DNA of 64,000 nt from Rotaria macrura (GCA_900239685.1 OENT01000206.1:62001-126000); one strand, 5' to 3'. Counted from the stretch's first letter, positions 13,941-27,261 are shown. Translations and numbers: made by a program. The notes: generated by a model not told the origin, from the letters alone.

Positions 13941-15023
13941 AGCTCCGAATGGGATGGGGAAATCCCATCCCATGGGACAAAATTACTTCTCCTAAATGTC
14001 CCATGAGACGACTTAGGACGAAACATGGATCCATGGGATGGGATGGGATGAAAGATTCGTCCCATGGGACAATTATATCGATTTTTCGATTATGATATTT
14101 TTTGTATAAAAGATGATGTTCGTAGACATTGACAAGAGTCAATCTTATTTTTCGTTCTTGTTTTCTATTGAGGGTTGTTCTTCGATCATGTATCCATTCC
14201 TGGATCATCATGATGGGTCCTTTATCACAAAAATTTCATGAATCTCCATCAATGTTTAGGCTTCCAAAAAAACATTTTGGAAGTTTCAAAAATCCCAACT
14301 GCTTCGGTTCTGAATTTTTCGGTGCTTCCAAGAATTGTCTAATACCCGAGATTTCTGAAAATAACAATATCTCTTAATGTTTTGATTTCACTACCGTGTA
14401 CTAATAGTGTCGATGGATACTTTGGAAATTTTGATAATTTCCTTTTTCGAGAATCTAAATGTACCTCTGAATCTCATTAAAAAATACAATTTCTTTTCTG
14501 CGCTCAGCCTTACTATGTAATTATATAGCCTCAGAACAGTTCCTTGACGAAAAATTACGACTTCAAATATCCTCGAATGGTGTGACGAATTAGAAAGGCA
14601 AGAAATGAAGTAAAAAAACGTCGATGCCCTTTTAAGAATAATGTGGTTCTAAAGCATTAGTGTTATGCTAATAACGTTTTTAGTGTTGTCGAGGATACAA
14701 GGAAATTAATCTAATTCTTCTTCTATTTGTTAAAATAGATTGTATCTGAAAAGTGAAAAGAATAGAAGAGCTTTCAGCAATATGAAAATTTTGCTATATA
14801 TTTGATAAACGATAAAATTTTATATTGCATGAAAATCCCATGGGACGAGATGGGATGGGATCACTTTCAAATCCCATGGGATGGGATGGGACGAAAATTT
14901 TTTAAAATTCATCCCATGGGATGCGATGGGCCGATTCTTAAATCGATGGGATGGGATGGGACGGATGAAGAAAATTTGTCCCATGGGACGAATTTCTTGT
15001 CCCATCCCATCCCATTCGGAGCT
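13941..15023. repeat. Element C: TCCCATGGGA islands with 18-bp perfect terminal inverted repeats
   Basis: AGCTCCGAATGGGATGGG at 13941-13958 is exactly repeated in inverse at 15006-15023. Inside each end is an island (13941-14072 and 14836-15023) built from variants of TCCCATGGGA and GGGATGGGATGGGA, the first of which is self-complementary. The interior (14073-14835) is AT-rich and has no credible ORF. It contains a small CTTCCAAAA/TTTTGGAAG hairpin near 14250. The perfect ends suggest a recent non-autonomous element inserted between the two islands of element B. Confidence 0.65.
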
Positions 15024-16013
15024 TTGTACTGTATATTCGTAATCTTAAGTATATTTCTTGGAAATTAGCCAATTGGTGAAAGTTCAGTAGGCATTCACCA
15101 GCATATCAGTTGAACAGTCGCCAATTGACGAACATCCAGTAAACTTTCGCCAATTCATTCCGGGAAATTTCGTCAATAATTAGCGAAAGTCAAAATTGGC
15201 AAAGTTCTGGAATCCCGATGTTAGCTATGATCACTTTTCTAAAATCTTCACAGAATTCGGTCACGAAGGCTTAAGATTTACAAACTATAAATTGCGTTTG
15301 CGACGAAGGAAAAAAGTCGTAGCTAAATATGGATTCGTGTACATCAGTTATGTAAGGCCACCAGAACTATGTATGAAAGTACCACAGTAAAAGTATGGCT
15401 CATAAAAGCTGACAGAAATCATGAGATAGAGAATGGAGAAAAAAATTTCTTTAAATATCATTGCATCTATCAATACAAAACAGAATTATTTTAATCAAGC
15501 AGATGACGTTCTCATTGTTGTCAATAAATTAAAGTGTCTGCTGAAACCCAAAACCGATAAATTAATGTAGCTTTTGAAGCATTTTTTCCATTTGAAATTC
15601 CACTCTTCGGTAAGTCTGATTGCTTTTCAAATATTTTGAATCTGCTACGCAGTGAGAAGAATTCCATATCAAAAATTCAATCAAACATCCTCTACCGTAA
15701 ACAACTTCACAAGAATAAGAATTTCCATTATTTCAATGTCTAATGAATATCTAAGACTGAATGCATAATACATTGAAATAGTCCGAAATCGGTTCGAGAT
15801 GTCCATAGGTAAAAGTTTTCCTGTCTTACTAAGAATTTCTTTTAGATTCGAGATAAGAAGTAAGATCAAGAGAAGAAAAATGACACTTTCTATTCTTTGA
15901 ACTACAACTTGAGCCAAGTGAATAGGTACTTCTCGTACTTCAGCACAAAGATAAATTAAGGATGTCTCATTATATTTTCCTTCAGTCCATTCTACTGTTT
16001 TTCGATGTTATAG

Positions 16014-16712
16014 TTATCCTCGAAATTTCAAAAGGCACGAAAATCGAATTCAACTGAGTTCAATCTTCACCAAAAGGTTACATGGGATAATCAAAAAATT
16101 AAAAAGTCTTCTATTGTGCAAGATTCAGCTCGTGTCGAGTCAACAGTAGATTCGCACACACACGCTTCTATAGATTTATCTTCATCTGATAAACTCAGTG
16201 AACTTTTGAAAGCCCTACTTGAAATTCACGAAGAAGTAGACGTAACTACTCAACATCGCATCGTACAAGTATCAAACGATATTCACCCCGTACTTGCAAC
16301 TATTCGTGAAGAAACTAAACAAAAACAACAACGCTTATTGGACTATGCGAAACAGCGTCGAATAGAGCAAGAAAAAATTTATCAACAGAAACTACAAGCA
16401 TATATTATTAAGTTAGATAAAAATAAAGCAAAAGAATTAGATAAATTACAAACAGAATTACAAAAATGTCGAGAAAATATTCTACGGAAATCACAAGAGA
16501 AAATTATTATGCTTAATCAACAAGCAAAAAGTATGAAAGCGAAAATTGTCACTGAAGAACTAAATCTTGTAGAGAAGAAAATGGATTCTATTACGTCTGA
16601 AATAGAACAAATACATACTAGAACGACACTTAAACAATTAGGAAGCGAGATCAACACGACAACTTGTATCGAAACAAATGCGACCGTTGGTACGAGAGCA
16701 GTTGATCGATAG
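16014..16712 (+). CDS. Unrecognised coiled-coil protein, terminal exon
   Basis: An open frame runs from just after a TAG acceptor (16011-16013) to the TAG stop at 16710-16712, about 232 residues. Residues from about 75 on are Lys/Glu/Gln-rich with strong coiled-coil character (KQKQQRLLDYAKQRRIEQEK onward); the front part is Ser/Thr-rich. There is no ATG before 16510, so this is best read as the last exon of a gene whose earlier exon(s) I could not find upstream. Translation from the GTG at 16116 is unlikely in an animal. I do not recognise the family. It could also be a broken gene that lost its 5' end. Confidence 0.5.
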   Translation, partial: LSSKFQKARKSNSTEFNLHQKVTWDNQKIKKSSIVQDSARVESTVDSHTHASIDLSSSDKLSELLKALLEIHEEVDVTTQHRIVQVSNDIHPVLATIREETKQKQQRLLDYAKQRRIEQEKIYQQKLQAYIIKLDKNKAKELDKLQTELQKCRENILRKSQEKIIMLNQQAKSMKAKIVTEELNLVEKKMDSITSEIEQIHTRTTLKQLGSEINTTTCIETNATVGTRAVDR

Positions 16713-16996
16713 AACAATTTTGATCTTAATCGAAATAACTAATTAAAAATTTTGACATCATTCAAAACGACAGTGACAATCGAATTTAAGAACGATGCAA
16801 CTCAGTTAAATTTCGTGTTGTCTATAAACTAGAACGCATTGCGAATAAATTGATTAGTTTTCTTTTCAATTTTTAATGATAATATTAATAATAATCAGTT
16901 ATTCTACAAACAGAAACCATTTGATAGACACAATATCTCATGTGACGTAACAGTCGCTTCATGTAAAAACTATGATTGAACTATAAAAGTAGACAA

Positions 16997-17978
16997 AACG
17001 GGTGTGGCGAAAGTTTTGAGACGAATGTTTGCTCATTTTTGATCCACTTGAAAGTATTTTCTAAGAACTAAAAGCTATGGGTGAGGACAAGAATTTTATG
17101 CACTTTGTTAATGTGGACTTGGAAATTTTGTCTCAGTTTTTTGTTCAAGCTAGTGAAGCAATCTTTGAAAAGCCATAAAATTTGGTTTGGACGGAACAGA
17201 TTGGTTGAGATTTTCGTTGAGCATGTTTGTGCATGGTATCTGCTTCAAAATATCTCAGACAAGCTAAAAATCCTCTATCAGGCTCAGAATTTTATGTTCT
17301 TCTATAATTAGGACTTAGAAATTTAGCGTCTGTTTTTGTTCTAGGGTACTGAGGGACGTTTTGAGAGATCTGAAAAATTATTTTAAACGGTGAATCCATT
17401 GATTTTGTTTACGATGTAAGTTCTTTTTCGAACATGGTAAAAATTATTGGAATCGGTCGTTCTGTAGAACAAACATTTCTCCACAAAATTTGATGCAAAA
17501 CTAATAAGCTGTCGCTTTCAGACCAATAAACCTATGGGCATTTGTTCAAGAGCTCTTTTCTATGTAAAAGTATGTGTTCTGCTCAAAAAGTTCATTTTTC
17601 AAAGAAGAGAGTTTAGCTAAAACGAATATTGAAGCGCCTTATTGAAAGAAAAGAAGAGACCTCAAGTAGCACATTTTATAAGGTAGTTTTTGCTCTAGAA
17701 CATGATATATCAATAAAGATTCAATCTGTTAATTTCGGATCACAGTGGTGAAAATACAAAAATGTGTAGAAAATGCTTTCGTCAAAACTAATTTTTCGAG
17801 GTTTCAAAGGTTAACTCACAAGTCTTGAACTAAAACTCCGAGCAAACTTCTAACTCCATATTCAGAAAGCGCACATAAACCTTGATCATAACCCATAAAT
17901 TTTGACTCATCTGAAACAATCTCAAGCGAGTCAAAAGTGAAGAAACATTTCGTATCAAAACTTTCTGCCCCACCCGTT
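16997..17978. repeat. 982-bp element with about 170-bp inverted ends and internal direct repeats
   Basis: The left end from 16997 (AACGGGTGTGGCGAAAGTTT) aligns with the inverse of the right end at 17978 (AACGGGTGGGGCAGAAAGTT), and the match continues with small gaps for about 170 bp. Inside, an approximately 80-bp block at 17093-17172 (GGACTTGGAAATTTTGTCTC ... TTTTTGTTC) recurs at 17289-17372, a spacing of about 196 bp. No transposase ORF is visible. Short ORFs here are shadows of the repeat. Confidence 0.6.
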
Positions 17979-19811
17979 CGATAAATTCACTTTTGAACTC
18001 TGCAAAACCGGCGTACAATTGATGTTAACTATTATTACAAATAATTCAACAGTACAATTGTTTGTTTACATATTAACTATTATTTCTTTGTCGTCGTCAA
18101 ATCATTTTTGTTCCGATCTGCTTATGAACTGCCTCAGTATGAGTGATCGTTGATTATCAGACCATCTCGATAATGAACAACACGATAATCAACACAATTG
18201 CTCAAGAATTTTCTAACGTATTCGCATTAAAAATTAAACAAATCCATTGGATTCGTTTTATGAATTCCATGTTGTGAAATCTCAAATAAAGTAGAATTAT
18301 TCATATGAATCTGGAAGTGTCAAACCATAATCGTTGTAATGAAGCTGGATCTATTGATCTTTATCGTATACTGAACGAACATGTCTTCCATGAATTCGAT
18401 TTATACTAACGTAATCTCTCACTTGGTGCTATGGTTGTGCAAAATAAAATTCCGATTAATTTGACTACAATCGGATTCAGGTCACATATCAAGATTTTTT
18501 GAATATAGACGATTGAATATACGATATTCAGAACTGAGCGTTCGTAGTATAAATTTCAAATGATCTATGCAATTTTCAAAATAAACTCTATACTTTTGAT
18601 AATTTCATGTAATTCTTTGATTCTCTACAATATTTGTTCTATTTATTGAAACTAAATAACGAAAACCGCAGTAATTGATAGCATTGTCACAAGATTACAG
18701 AATTGCGTAATAGACAAATAGTTGTCTTTCTCTAGTTCAAATCGTTCACCATCGATAAAATTTTCTAATAACTTGTCGATTGTCTAAATCAACGAAAAAA
18801 TTCGATTATCAGTGCTGGCTGATCATCGCATACAAAAATGAATGCATTCAGAAGAATCGAATTCCCTTCGAATTGACACTCATCAGTAATTACAATCATT
18901 CTACAAGAAAAAACAGCAAAAGTATCTTTCTATTGAACTTGTTTTTGTATTTTAAATCTATCATGGATGTCAACGAATATTCACATTTGTATTGCAACTA
19001 CAGATATGCTCCACTAAATAGATCCTTCCGGATAAGATGAACCAAATATATTCAAAGTTTAACACTCTCGAAAAGAGAATCCATGGCATCGATCAAAAAG
19101 TTTTCGTTGCTCTTATTCAGTGGATATTAAAAACAATGTGCATCGATATTACGAAAATACAACAAGCAATAATCTGAATTCACGCCAACTCTTCAAAGTG
19201 TCATCGAAATTTTATATCATCGAATAATCGTGTGTTAAACAATCATCATTCTCGACTTATATCGATTGCAATATTAAAAATATTTATACTATGACAAATG
19301 ATGATCTATTCAAGTATCTCCATTGTTAATTCATTAGCACATGAGAGAAAAATCAAATTCATGAATACAATCATTGATTCATTTACCGGTTAATCATATG
19401 CTGTTTTGCATCAAGTTACAAATGTTCAGTGTTTGTTCTTTTTGTACTCGTGTATGAGTAGCAGCACATTTTTTAAAGGTAAAAATTCAATTATGTTCAA
19501 GTCTTTAATTTAAACACGGTCTTCAGTTCTATACATAGACAGTTTCATATCCTTTCAAAATAAATCAGTAACATTTTTAATTAAATACAAGTAAAATATG
19601 TGGTCGACATTGACAAATCTCTAGATGCATTCACGAAGAAACAAAATGTTTCTTTCCATTACCAATCATTTGAATACGTGTTCGAGTTATTTGCATATGA
19701 AAAGCAGCTCATGAGAACGATCAAATATTTGAAACAAGCAACTAAAATTTAAAACAATTCTACGAAGTCTTCGAATGAATCTTGCTGATCAATGAATGAG
19801 GCAGTATAAAT
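17979..19811. other. Spacer without recognised features
   Basis: AT-rich DNA with only short unsupported ORFs. I see no splice-consistent exon chain, RNA gene or repeat. Confidence 0.4.
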
Positions 19812-20234
19812 GAATTTTAATTTAACATCAGCAACTAAAACTATGGATAGAAAATATAACTTCAATGAATTGAAAATTTTTGATTCACCATTTATTTTCA
19901 TATAAGAATGAAAAAGATTCGTTAGCGTTCAATTTTCGGTCTTATCATCCATCATTGTTTATGAATAACGGAATGTGATGTTAATAGTTGAACTTGATCC
20001 ACGACCAGCATTGTTATCATCTTGAATACAATAATAAATCATTTGATTTTGATTCTCTAAATAGAGAAGAAGATATCGACCACGTTGAGTGTTGGTATAG
20101 TGAATACATACGAAACACTGACAAATCTTTTTCATTCTTTTATGAAATAAATGGAGAATCAAAAGTTTTTGATTCATGGAAGTTACATTCTCTATCCATA
20201 GTTTTAGTTGCTGATGTTAAATTAAATATCATTT
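19812..20234 (-). pseudogene. Decayed gene fragment with a partial inverted copy
   Basis: The minus strand at 20234-19959 reads like protein in two adjacent frames. An upstream part (NLTSATKTMDRE ... FDSPF) meets an in-frame TAA. A downstream part in another frame (IHYTNTQRGRYLLLYLENQN ... GRGSSSTINITFRYS) ends at 19959. About 115 bp of the upstream part, around 20120-20232, recurs in inverse orientation at 19812-19930 with roughly 85-90% identity by eye. The frame break, internal stop and inverted partial duplicate point to a dead gene remnant. I do not recognise the product. Confidence 0.4.
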
Positions 20235-20257
20235 GCGTCAAAAGTGCTCCATGTTAA

Positions 20258-21267
20258 AATATTCGTAGTGAGACAGTGTTTTATCGAGCTCAGGACCTAC
20301 TAAGAAACGTCATGTGGACAACTCAATTAGTTGTGCTGATCTTTATCGAATATAAAATTCCTCCATTAAAAAGTTTCCTCTAGATAGTAAACCAGATTTA
20401 AGTAATGATTTTTTACCTGTTCATATGCGCCGGAAGAATTTTAGTTTGGGTTCCAGTCGATTTCATCCGTGACAGATTTCTAGGCATGTCAATGAAGAGT
20501 AGTCAACATCGTATTCGACACGATTTCGTATGAATAGATCTGCTCAAAATATAATATCAGCTGCCAAGACAAAATAAAACCGAAACAAAAATGCAAAAAT
20601 TGAATCAAGACAGTTCAAGCTTCATGGTTTCGCTGTCTATGTACCCATGGTTAGAGATTCAATCGTTTCATCTGGAAGGTTCTTCTACTGGGCCTCGTTT
20701 CATGTTGAATGTGATACTGACGGAAATTGATTTCGAGTACAAAATTGTTTTGAGAATAGCATACGTCTTTACCTTTATTATTCTCATACTATTATAAACC
20801 AGCATTGGTGTAGAGGAAAAATATGTCTTTTATAGAATTCTTCGATCAGGGCGAACAGAGATTCAAAATACTCGATTGCTTAAACTTATAATAAATCGTT
20901 TTAAGTCCAAAATTTCGCCATCAGCATGCTAAGTTCCTCCTGTATTTTTATGAAGACAACGCTTAAAATCGACTAAACAAGAATTTCAAGTATATGAACT
21001 ACCTTAAAAGTACTAAGTCATGTCATATGATGCATTCATGTCGCTATGATTATCTTGATTCAGATACATCTGAACTTAATGCGCGTGAAACAAACAAAGC
21101 AATGTGCCAGCTTTATAAAAGAAAAGATGTTTGTTACATATAGAATGAAAACGTATCATTCACACACACGCACAACACGTAAACTTTTATATTTCGTTTT
21201 TAAATATACACAATAACAAAAAGAAAAACAAAAAAAAGAAGATGAACGTTTATTCATTATGTTCTCA
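20258..21267. other. Spacer downstream of SF3A3
   Basis: No exon chain or RNA gene is supported. A 68-codon ORF at 20591-20797 has no splice or homology support. Confidence 0.35.
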
Positions 21268-24200
21268 TTATAAAAGACCTTGTTTTCGAAGATCATCATA
21301 TGTGCGTTTATTAACAACATTTCCCAACGAATCTTCAAATTCTTCCTAAAAACGAAAAACAAAACATATTCGTGTGAAATTCTCAACAGCAGACAAATTC
21401 GAATCGAACCTCCATTTCTGGTTTCCATCTTTCATCATCTTTATTATTCTTCAATTTATTCCACAATGATAAAGCATCTTCAATTAATGTTATGTTTGCA
21501 AAATGTGCTGTATTCGGAATACCTAAACATCGCATTCCATGTGCATGACGCCATTCCTAAATTTGTATAAGAATAGAACTATCAAGAAAAACGATCGCGA
21601 TGATGCCTTACAGCGAAATGTCGTTGAAATGCTTTCGGTCCACGATACGTATGATTTCCACAAATTTCACAATTGAAATACATATTAAGACCATGTAATT
21701 TATAAAGCCAATAAGGAATTGGCTAAGAAAACAGGACATGATCAAAACGTTTGTTTTCATCCAATCGAATGAACTTTAAAACTTACTTTTCCATCCCATC
21801 CGAGAGGTAAATTTTTTGGATTATAAATAAGTCCATCTTCTTCAGGGCCCGAATCATCATCTGATATGTCACCGCCACCCATGTCTTCATCATCTTCATT
21901 ATCTTCGCCAGCTCTCGCTTGTTTACGACGAACATTATCCAATGTTGCCGTACGTTGTTCATTTAGCACATCAACAAGACGATAGATTTGTGCTTCCATT
22001 CCTGCGAGTTCTTTATATCGAATTATTTCTTTACTGTGAAAACAGAATTAAACAAAAAACAATATTTTCATTCATCAAAAACAACAAAATACAAACTTTC
22101 CACGTTTTGTTTTACTTGCATCTTTCATAAACAATGATGGATCAAGATCTTCGACTAATTTATCTTTTGTTGAAAATAAGCGTTTCGCTCGTTCTTCTAA
22201 TGTTCTAGAGAAACAAATTATATTTGTGAATTTAATTACTAATGAATAGTGGCCGTCGTCTTTTATTTTTACCCGCCACATTTCATTCCCAGTGCCAATA
22301 AAGCAGATTTCAATCGATCAAGACCAACAGACGCCAATTCCTTAGTCATAAAACAAAATATGTACATTCATGCGAATTCGACGTTTCATCAGTAATATTA
22401 GAAGAATCAACGAGAGACTCGTGAGAATTACTAGTTCAATTGATCAATCGAAGAGGTTTATTATTATTTTTAATAAAACTAAACAAATTTACAGAGGAAT
22501 GGAATAATATTTCGAAAATTAGGCTTCGAGAAACTACTCCGGGGTCAGTTTCACTTTCAAAACATCAAATCTACACCCTATGTTGTCGTATCTATTATTT
22601 TGATCTGATCCAAAACATCTTATCAGCTATGCTTACAAAGTATTCCGACGTAAACTATCACTAATTATCAACCATTCACGAAAAAAAACGAAAGTTTTAA
22701 TCATGAGTTCTATTGTTGCAATTTCGTCTATCTCCAGAAACGAATTCGATTGCTTCGTACAGGTAACAACTTCGGATTGATACGAAAAAAAAATCAGAAA
22801 TAGAAGCTATCCAAAACGTCATTCGGAATACAAAAGAATAAAGATCCACAAGCAAAATCAACGCTGATCAGAACGGGATTCAGTAAATCCTTACATGAGA
22901 AATCTTTCCATCTTTTCTTTTTATTGTATAAAATTCTTCGATGCTCGACCGTGATAGTGAAAATCTTTCGTTTTTTAATCACGTCTGACGCTTGCCATTG
23001 TGCCTTGCATACATTCTAATGAATGAAATCTTACGGTTTTTTTTCGTGTTATTTTTTTCAAGCAGTACTTTATTGACAGAAGAATCCATTGAAAATCCTA
23101 CATAAAGAAGAGTCTTAGCGAAGATAGCTCTGTTTTGAGAAAATGTGAGGACGTTTAGCATCGGCTTATCCTAAAACATGAAGGATCGCATGTGTGAGTT
23201 CATTTTCTGCTGACTCAACTTGAAACTTGTTTATATTTATGTTCACACACAGCTCTGATGAACAAAGCTGCGATTAAGAGGATCAAGGTTATTTCTATCG
23301 GAAATCTCTGTGAGAATCAACATTTTGAATTCAAATTGAGATTAAATTGTAAAATCTATGTTATTAGCTGTATGAATCGATGTTTTTTCAGATCGATCTA
23401 TCGCTTTTCGAACGATAGTTAGCATGTTAAAACTTGCTCAGAGGTATTAACTTAAGTGATTTCAAATAATCCAACCAACGAAAGAACTAAAGATTAGTTA
23501 TTCGTAAAAAGAAGCAACATATGAATTGGATTTCTATAGAGAACAGAGGTTAAAATGACTTCAAACAGACGTGATTGATCATTCTATGCAAGAAAAACAT
23601 CGATAAACTATATTCGGCTGTTTCTGGTAGATTGATTCTTAAGGGATAGAAATGAGAAGTTTGGAACGAACAACAAAAGACCAACGTAAATGCTCGCAGT
23701 GTGTTCGAATACAAGTAAACGAATTCGACTTCATAATCATCTCGTTCGTTATACAAGTAATGCTTTGATCAATAAATTTTACTTGCGGGGTTGGACTAGA
23801 TCAATGCTACACACGGGAATTCACATTCAGACTCATCCTTTTTGTTGGAACTATGTCTGATGTTTACTCACTCACTGCAGTATCATCGAATCAAGTTGAA
23901 AAAAGATCTCGGTCAGCTACGATTTATCTCTCCGAATATATTCTAATAGTCAATTATTATCCTCTACATTGAAATCTGTCATACTCAGTCATCAAAACTG
24001 CCATCGGCTTGTCTAGACCTCATTCTCTACGGTTGAACTGAATGAAAATCATCAAAAAGAAATAAAATCTTCTTCCTTACCTCCCAAGATGAAAATCCAC
24101 TTAGATCTAGAGAAGCTCCACCTTTGGCCAAAGCACCACCGGTCTCTTTCTATACAGATAAATAATATTAAAAGCAGGAATCAACGAACAATTGTATTTC

Positions 24201-25282
24201 TATCTGAATGACTTACTGGCCAACCAGGAAAAATGCCTTGTTCCCATTTCGCTTCAAATTCTTGTTTAACATTAATTAAATCTTTTTCAATATTAACTAA
24301 TGGTTTACAACGCTTAAGAAAGTCTAATAAATACGGAAATAAATGTTCAAATAAATATTGTCGATATTCAAAATTTTTTCGATCCTTGGGAATTTCATGT
24401 AAACGATCGAATTTTTGTAAATACGATAAATAGTCTAGTTTCTAGAAAATATTTATTTGTAAAATATCCGACTGAAATAGATTTCTTTTTCTCACTTCGA
24501 TCCCTTTAATATTTAAATAAGTTTCAAAGCATTGATGTAAATCAAGAAAACGTCCGTAGCCTTCTTCGTCAGTGAAATTCGCTAATGCTACAGAAATCAA
24601 AGAAAAATAATCGACGAATTATATTCTATTGCTCAATATGTGTATATTACCTAGTGGTTCTCCTTCTTCTGTTTCTTGCAATTGCTTCATGAATTGTTCG
24701 TATTCTGTCGACATAGGAACAGCGATCTGAATAATATAAAAAACCAAACTAGATTAAGAATTTTTTCTTGATTTTATAAAACAAACTTCTTCAGAAGGAT
24801 TCTTTGGATAACATTGACGAATATTTTTCAATCGTAAATAAAATTCTGTAAATTCATTCGGACCCGACAATGCTTGAATTTCTTCTTTACGAGATCTATG
24901 GCAAAGAGATTTTCAACGTAAAGAAATGAATTGATTTTCTATTTACCCATCTTTATCATCATACGTATGTTTCAAACGACTCGATGTTTCCGTGTAACGC
25001 TGTGAAACGAATAGAGAAACAACATCGATGTTTACAAGGCAATTCATAAAAGACTGATGTGACTTACATCAAGTAATAATTTCACCATGTGTTCAGAATT
25101 GATTTGATCACGATGCTAAAATAAGAGAATTTCGAATAACAAAAAGATTCCTCTGCCTCCGTCTGTGGAATTCAACGAACTGTGGCTTTTTTACGTAGCA
25201 TTTCTTTTGTCATCGTATCCATTAATCGTTCACGTTCCTCATGATAACGACGTTGTTGTTCGAGAACGGATTCAATCGACAT
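21268..25282 (-). CDS. SF3A3: Splicing factor 3A subunit 3 (SF3a60)
   Basis: Exons on the minus strand spell the SF3A3 family from end to end. The N-terminus is [20 protein letters not shown] (25282-25181). [29 protein letters not shown] and [20 protein letters not shown] follow, then [28 protein letters not shown], the matrin-type zinc finger (CEICG ... AFQRHF ... [10 protein letters not shown]) and the C-terminus [13 protein letters not shown]3A3 is the U2 snRNP component that bridges SF3A and SF3B at the branch site and contacts U2 snRNA through its zinc finger. About a dozen exons are separated mostly by 45-80 bp introns, with one of about 1.7 kb between the SSWE exon (ending near 24081) and the ELAS exon (near 22343). 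A Py-rich AG acceptor lies about 30 nt before the ATG. It is divergent from the acidic protein gene. Confidence 0.97.
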
Positions 25283-26527
25283 GATAAATGATTTCAATTA
25301 GACAAATAATCTGAAAAAACATGATAAATCATATCGATGGTATTAGTAATTTCTTCATATATTTGATTGTGTAATGAATTCCTATTGATCAATGTTAGAA
25401 GCATGAACAAAATAAATCATACATCAAAATGCATTTTTTTTTGACTGTTCATTAAATAGACATGTTCGATTGTCTTAGAAGTATTCTATTGTTCTCTTTT
25501 AATCAAAATATTATACTGTGAGATTAAAAAACTTCGAAGCTACTGAAGATGTAACTGTTGAATCAATTCAGAACAAAATACATTCGTTCGCACAGAATCG
25601 AATCGATCCTTAAAATGATCTTTTTATCGTGTCACTTGCTGCAAAATGCACCAACTACGGTATAGATACATAAAATATGCCATCTATGTCAAATAGAACA
25701 TCATCTTAAGACAACTATTGATCCACCAACATTGAAACTACATCGTCTTTCAACTAAAATGACATAAACTATACCGAATTTCATTCTTTTCACTTTCTCT
25801 ATAGATTCATTTCAACACTTAGACCAATCATTAACATTTCTTCGACGAGTTTTCACAAACAAGATTTTGTATTGATTCTCATGCATGTCTTCTTTTCAAA
25901 GTTTAAGAATGTCGAAATTCTTTTTTCAATCCGTCCATAAATCAAAGACTCTTTCTGTTGATATAGATGTCGCTCTTTGCAGAATGTTCTTCACTTTGTT
26001 TCTTTTACTTTAGAAACGATTCCACGTATTTTAATATATTATTTTTGTTTTTCTTTTCCATAAATAAAATGATACTAGTAACAACATTATTATTCGACGA
26101 ATGGTTCTCGTGCCTCTACAACGGTTCTTGCCGATAGAAATGTTGCAATCATCCGATAAAAAAAAACACTTTGTCTTCAAACTGGAAAAAAATTAAATAT
26201 TCGAATAGGGTACCCTCTATTGATCATGGTGAAGGCTGTCTAACATAAAATCTACGATGTCGTCTAGCCAATAAAAGCTTTCAGAACGAAAAGAGAAAAA
26301 AGATTCTTTGTTTGACGTATTTCTTCGTTCTTTCTCTCACACAATACATGCACTCTATTACATATCGAACGAAAAGAACGACCCCACGAAACATCTTAAC
26401 CACATTTTTTTTGTTATCCTCCGAAATCATTCGTTAGATAATCATAAATCGTAGCCTTTTTTCTTTCCACTCATTCCATCACTGTTTTTGTTCTTCCTCC
26501 TATCGAATAGATTATTGATCTAAAATA
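25283..26527. promoter_or_regulatory. Divergent intergenic region (SF3A3 / acidic protein gene)
   Basis: This 1.25-kb AT-rich gap separates two head-to-head genes and must hold both promoters. Py-rich acceptor-like sites lie next to each start: TTTTTTCAG on the minus strand near 25313, and CTATCGAATAG on the plus strand near 26511. I see no specific promoter motif. Confidence 0.4.
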
Positions 26528-27261
26528 ATGTCGACAGAAGCTGAAACCAAAGGCAAAAAGGTATACAATGTTATATAAGGTGAATATAGCGTCGAGATGA
26601 TTTCTTGTTTTTAGCGAACACATGATGAAGACGATGAGTCAAATGGAGACGTTGAAACAACGACACCAACTGGTTCAAAAAAGAAGGCAACACCAGTGAA
26701 AGCAGCAACGTCAACAACACGAAATAAACAACCAATTAACGATGATGATGAATCACGTGAAGAAACCAATGATGATGATTCAAATAGTGTCGAAGCTGGA
26801 GCTGCAACAAGTAATGTTAAAGGTACATCGAAACGAAATGGAAATGCAACGTCTACAGATGCTGCCGCCAGTGGTAATTATTGACTTTCAACAATAATTT
26901 TAATAACAAAAACCAGACACATGAACTTTTATTTTAGGTGATCTAGATGACAGTGCAGACTACGAGGACGATGACGAAGAAAATTCTGAAGAAGAAGGTT
27001 TGTTACTCGGTCGGAAGCAAAGGAAAGGACGAATAAATTTTTTTGATTTAGACTTTAAAGAACAAGATGACGGCAGTGAAGGTGATAGTGACGAAGGTAA
27101 ATGAAATTCGATTTAAATAGCTCGGACATATATTCATAGAATCGTTTGTTATTTGTTATACTCTAGGTGGCAGCGATGTAGGAGCTGGCGGTGATGACGA
27201 CGAATCAAAAGATGTTGTTGATGATGATGAAGATGAAGGTGATGAAGAATCAAGAGAGTAA
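26528..27261 (+). CDS. Small highly acidic, disordered protein (prothymosin-like composition)
   Basis: Five exons join in phase: 26528-26560, 26615-26873, 26938-26997, 27052-27096 and 27167-27261, giving 163 residues. The N-terminal half mixes Lys/Arg patches (GSKKKATPVK, KGTSKRNG) with Asp/Glu patches. The last about 70 residues are almost all Asp, Glu, Gly and Ser. Such composition is typical of prothymosin/parathymosin-like or histone-chaperone tails, usually nuclear. No domain can be named from sequence alone and the similarity may be compositional only. Introns are 54-70 bp except within normal variation. The downstream ORF on the other strand lies in a CT-rich 3' region and is rejected. 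Confidence 0.75.

Larger units (their letters stand above)
13240..15210. repeat. Element B: paired GCCAATTGGC islands, split by element C
   Basis: The left island (13240-13405) and right island (15064-15210) share variants of the self-complementary word TTCGCCAATTGGCGAA. A 17-base block, ATTAGCCAATTGGYGAA, occurs at both 13372 and 15064. A second shared block (TTCTGGAATC followed by GATGTTAG) lies near 13198 and 15207. Because the core word is a palindrome, orientation is ambiguous. Element C sits between the islands, so B may be one older element interrupted by C. Confidence 0.45.

Noticed and set aside
13906-15068. ORFs with repeated PSHGM, IPWDG-type peptides
   Set aside because: They are translations of TCCCATGGGA words in element C.
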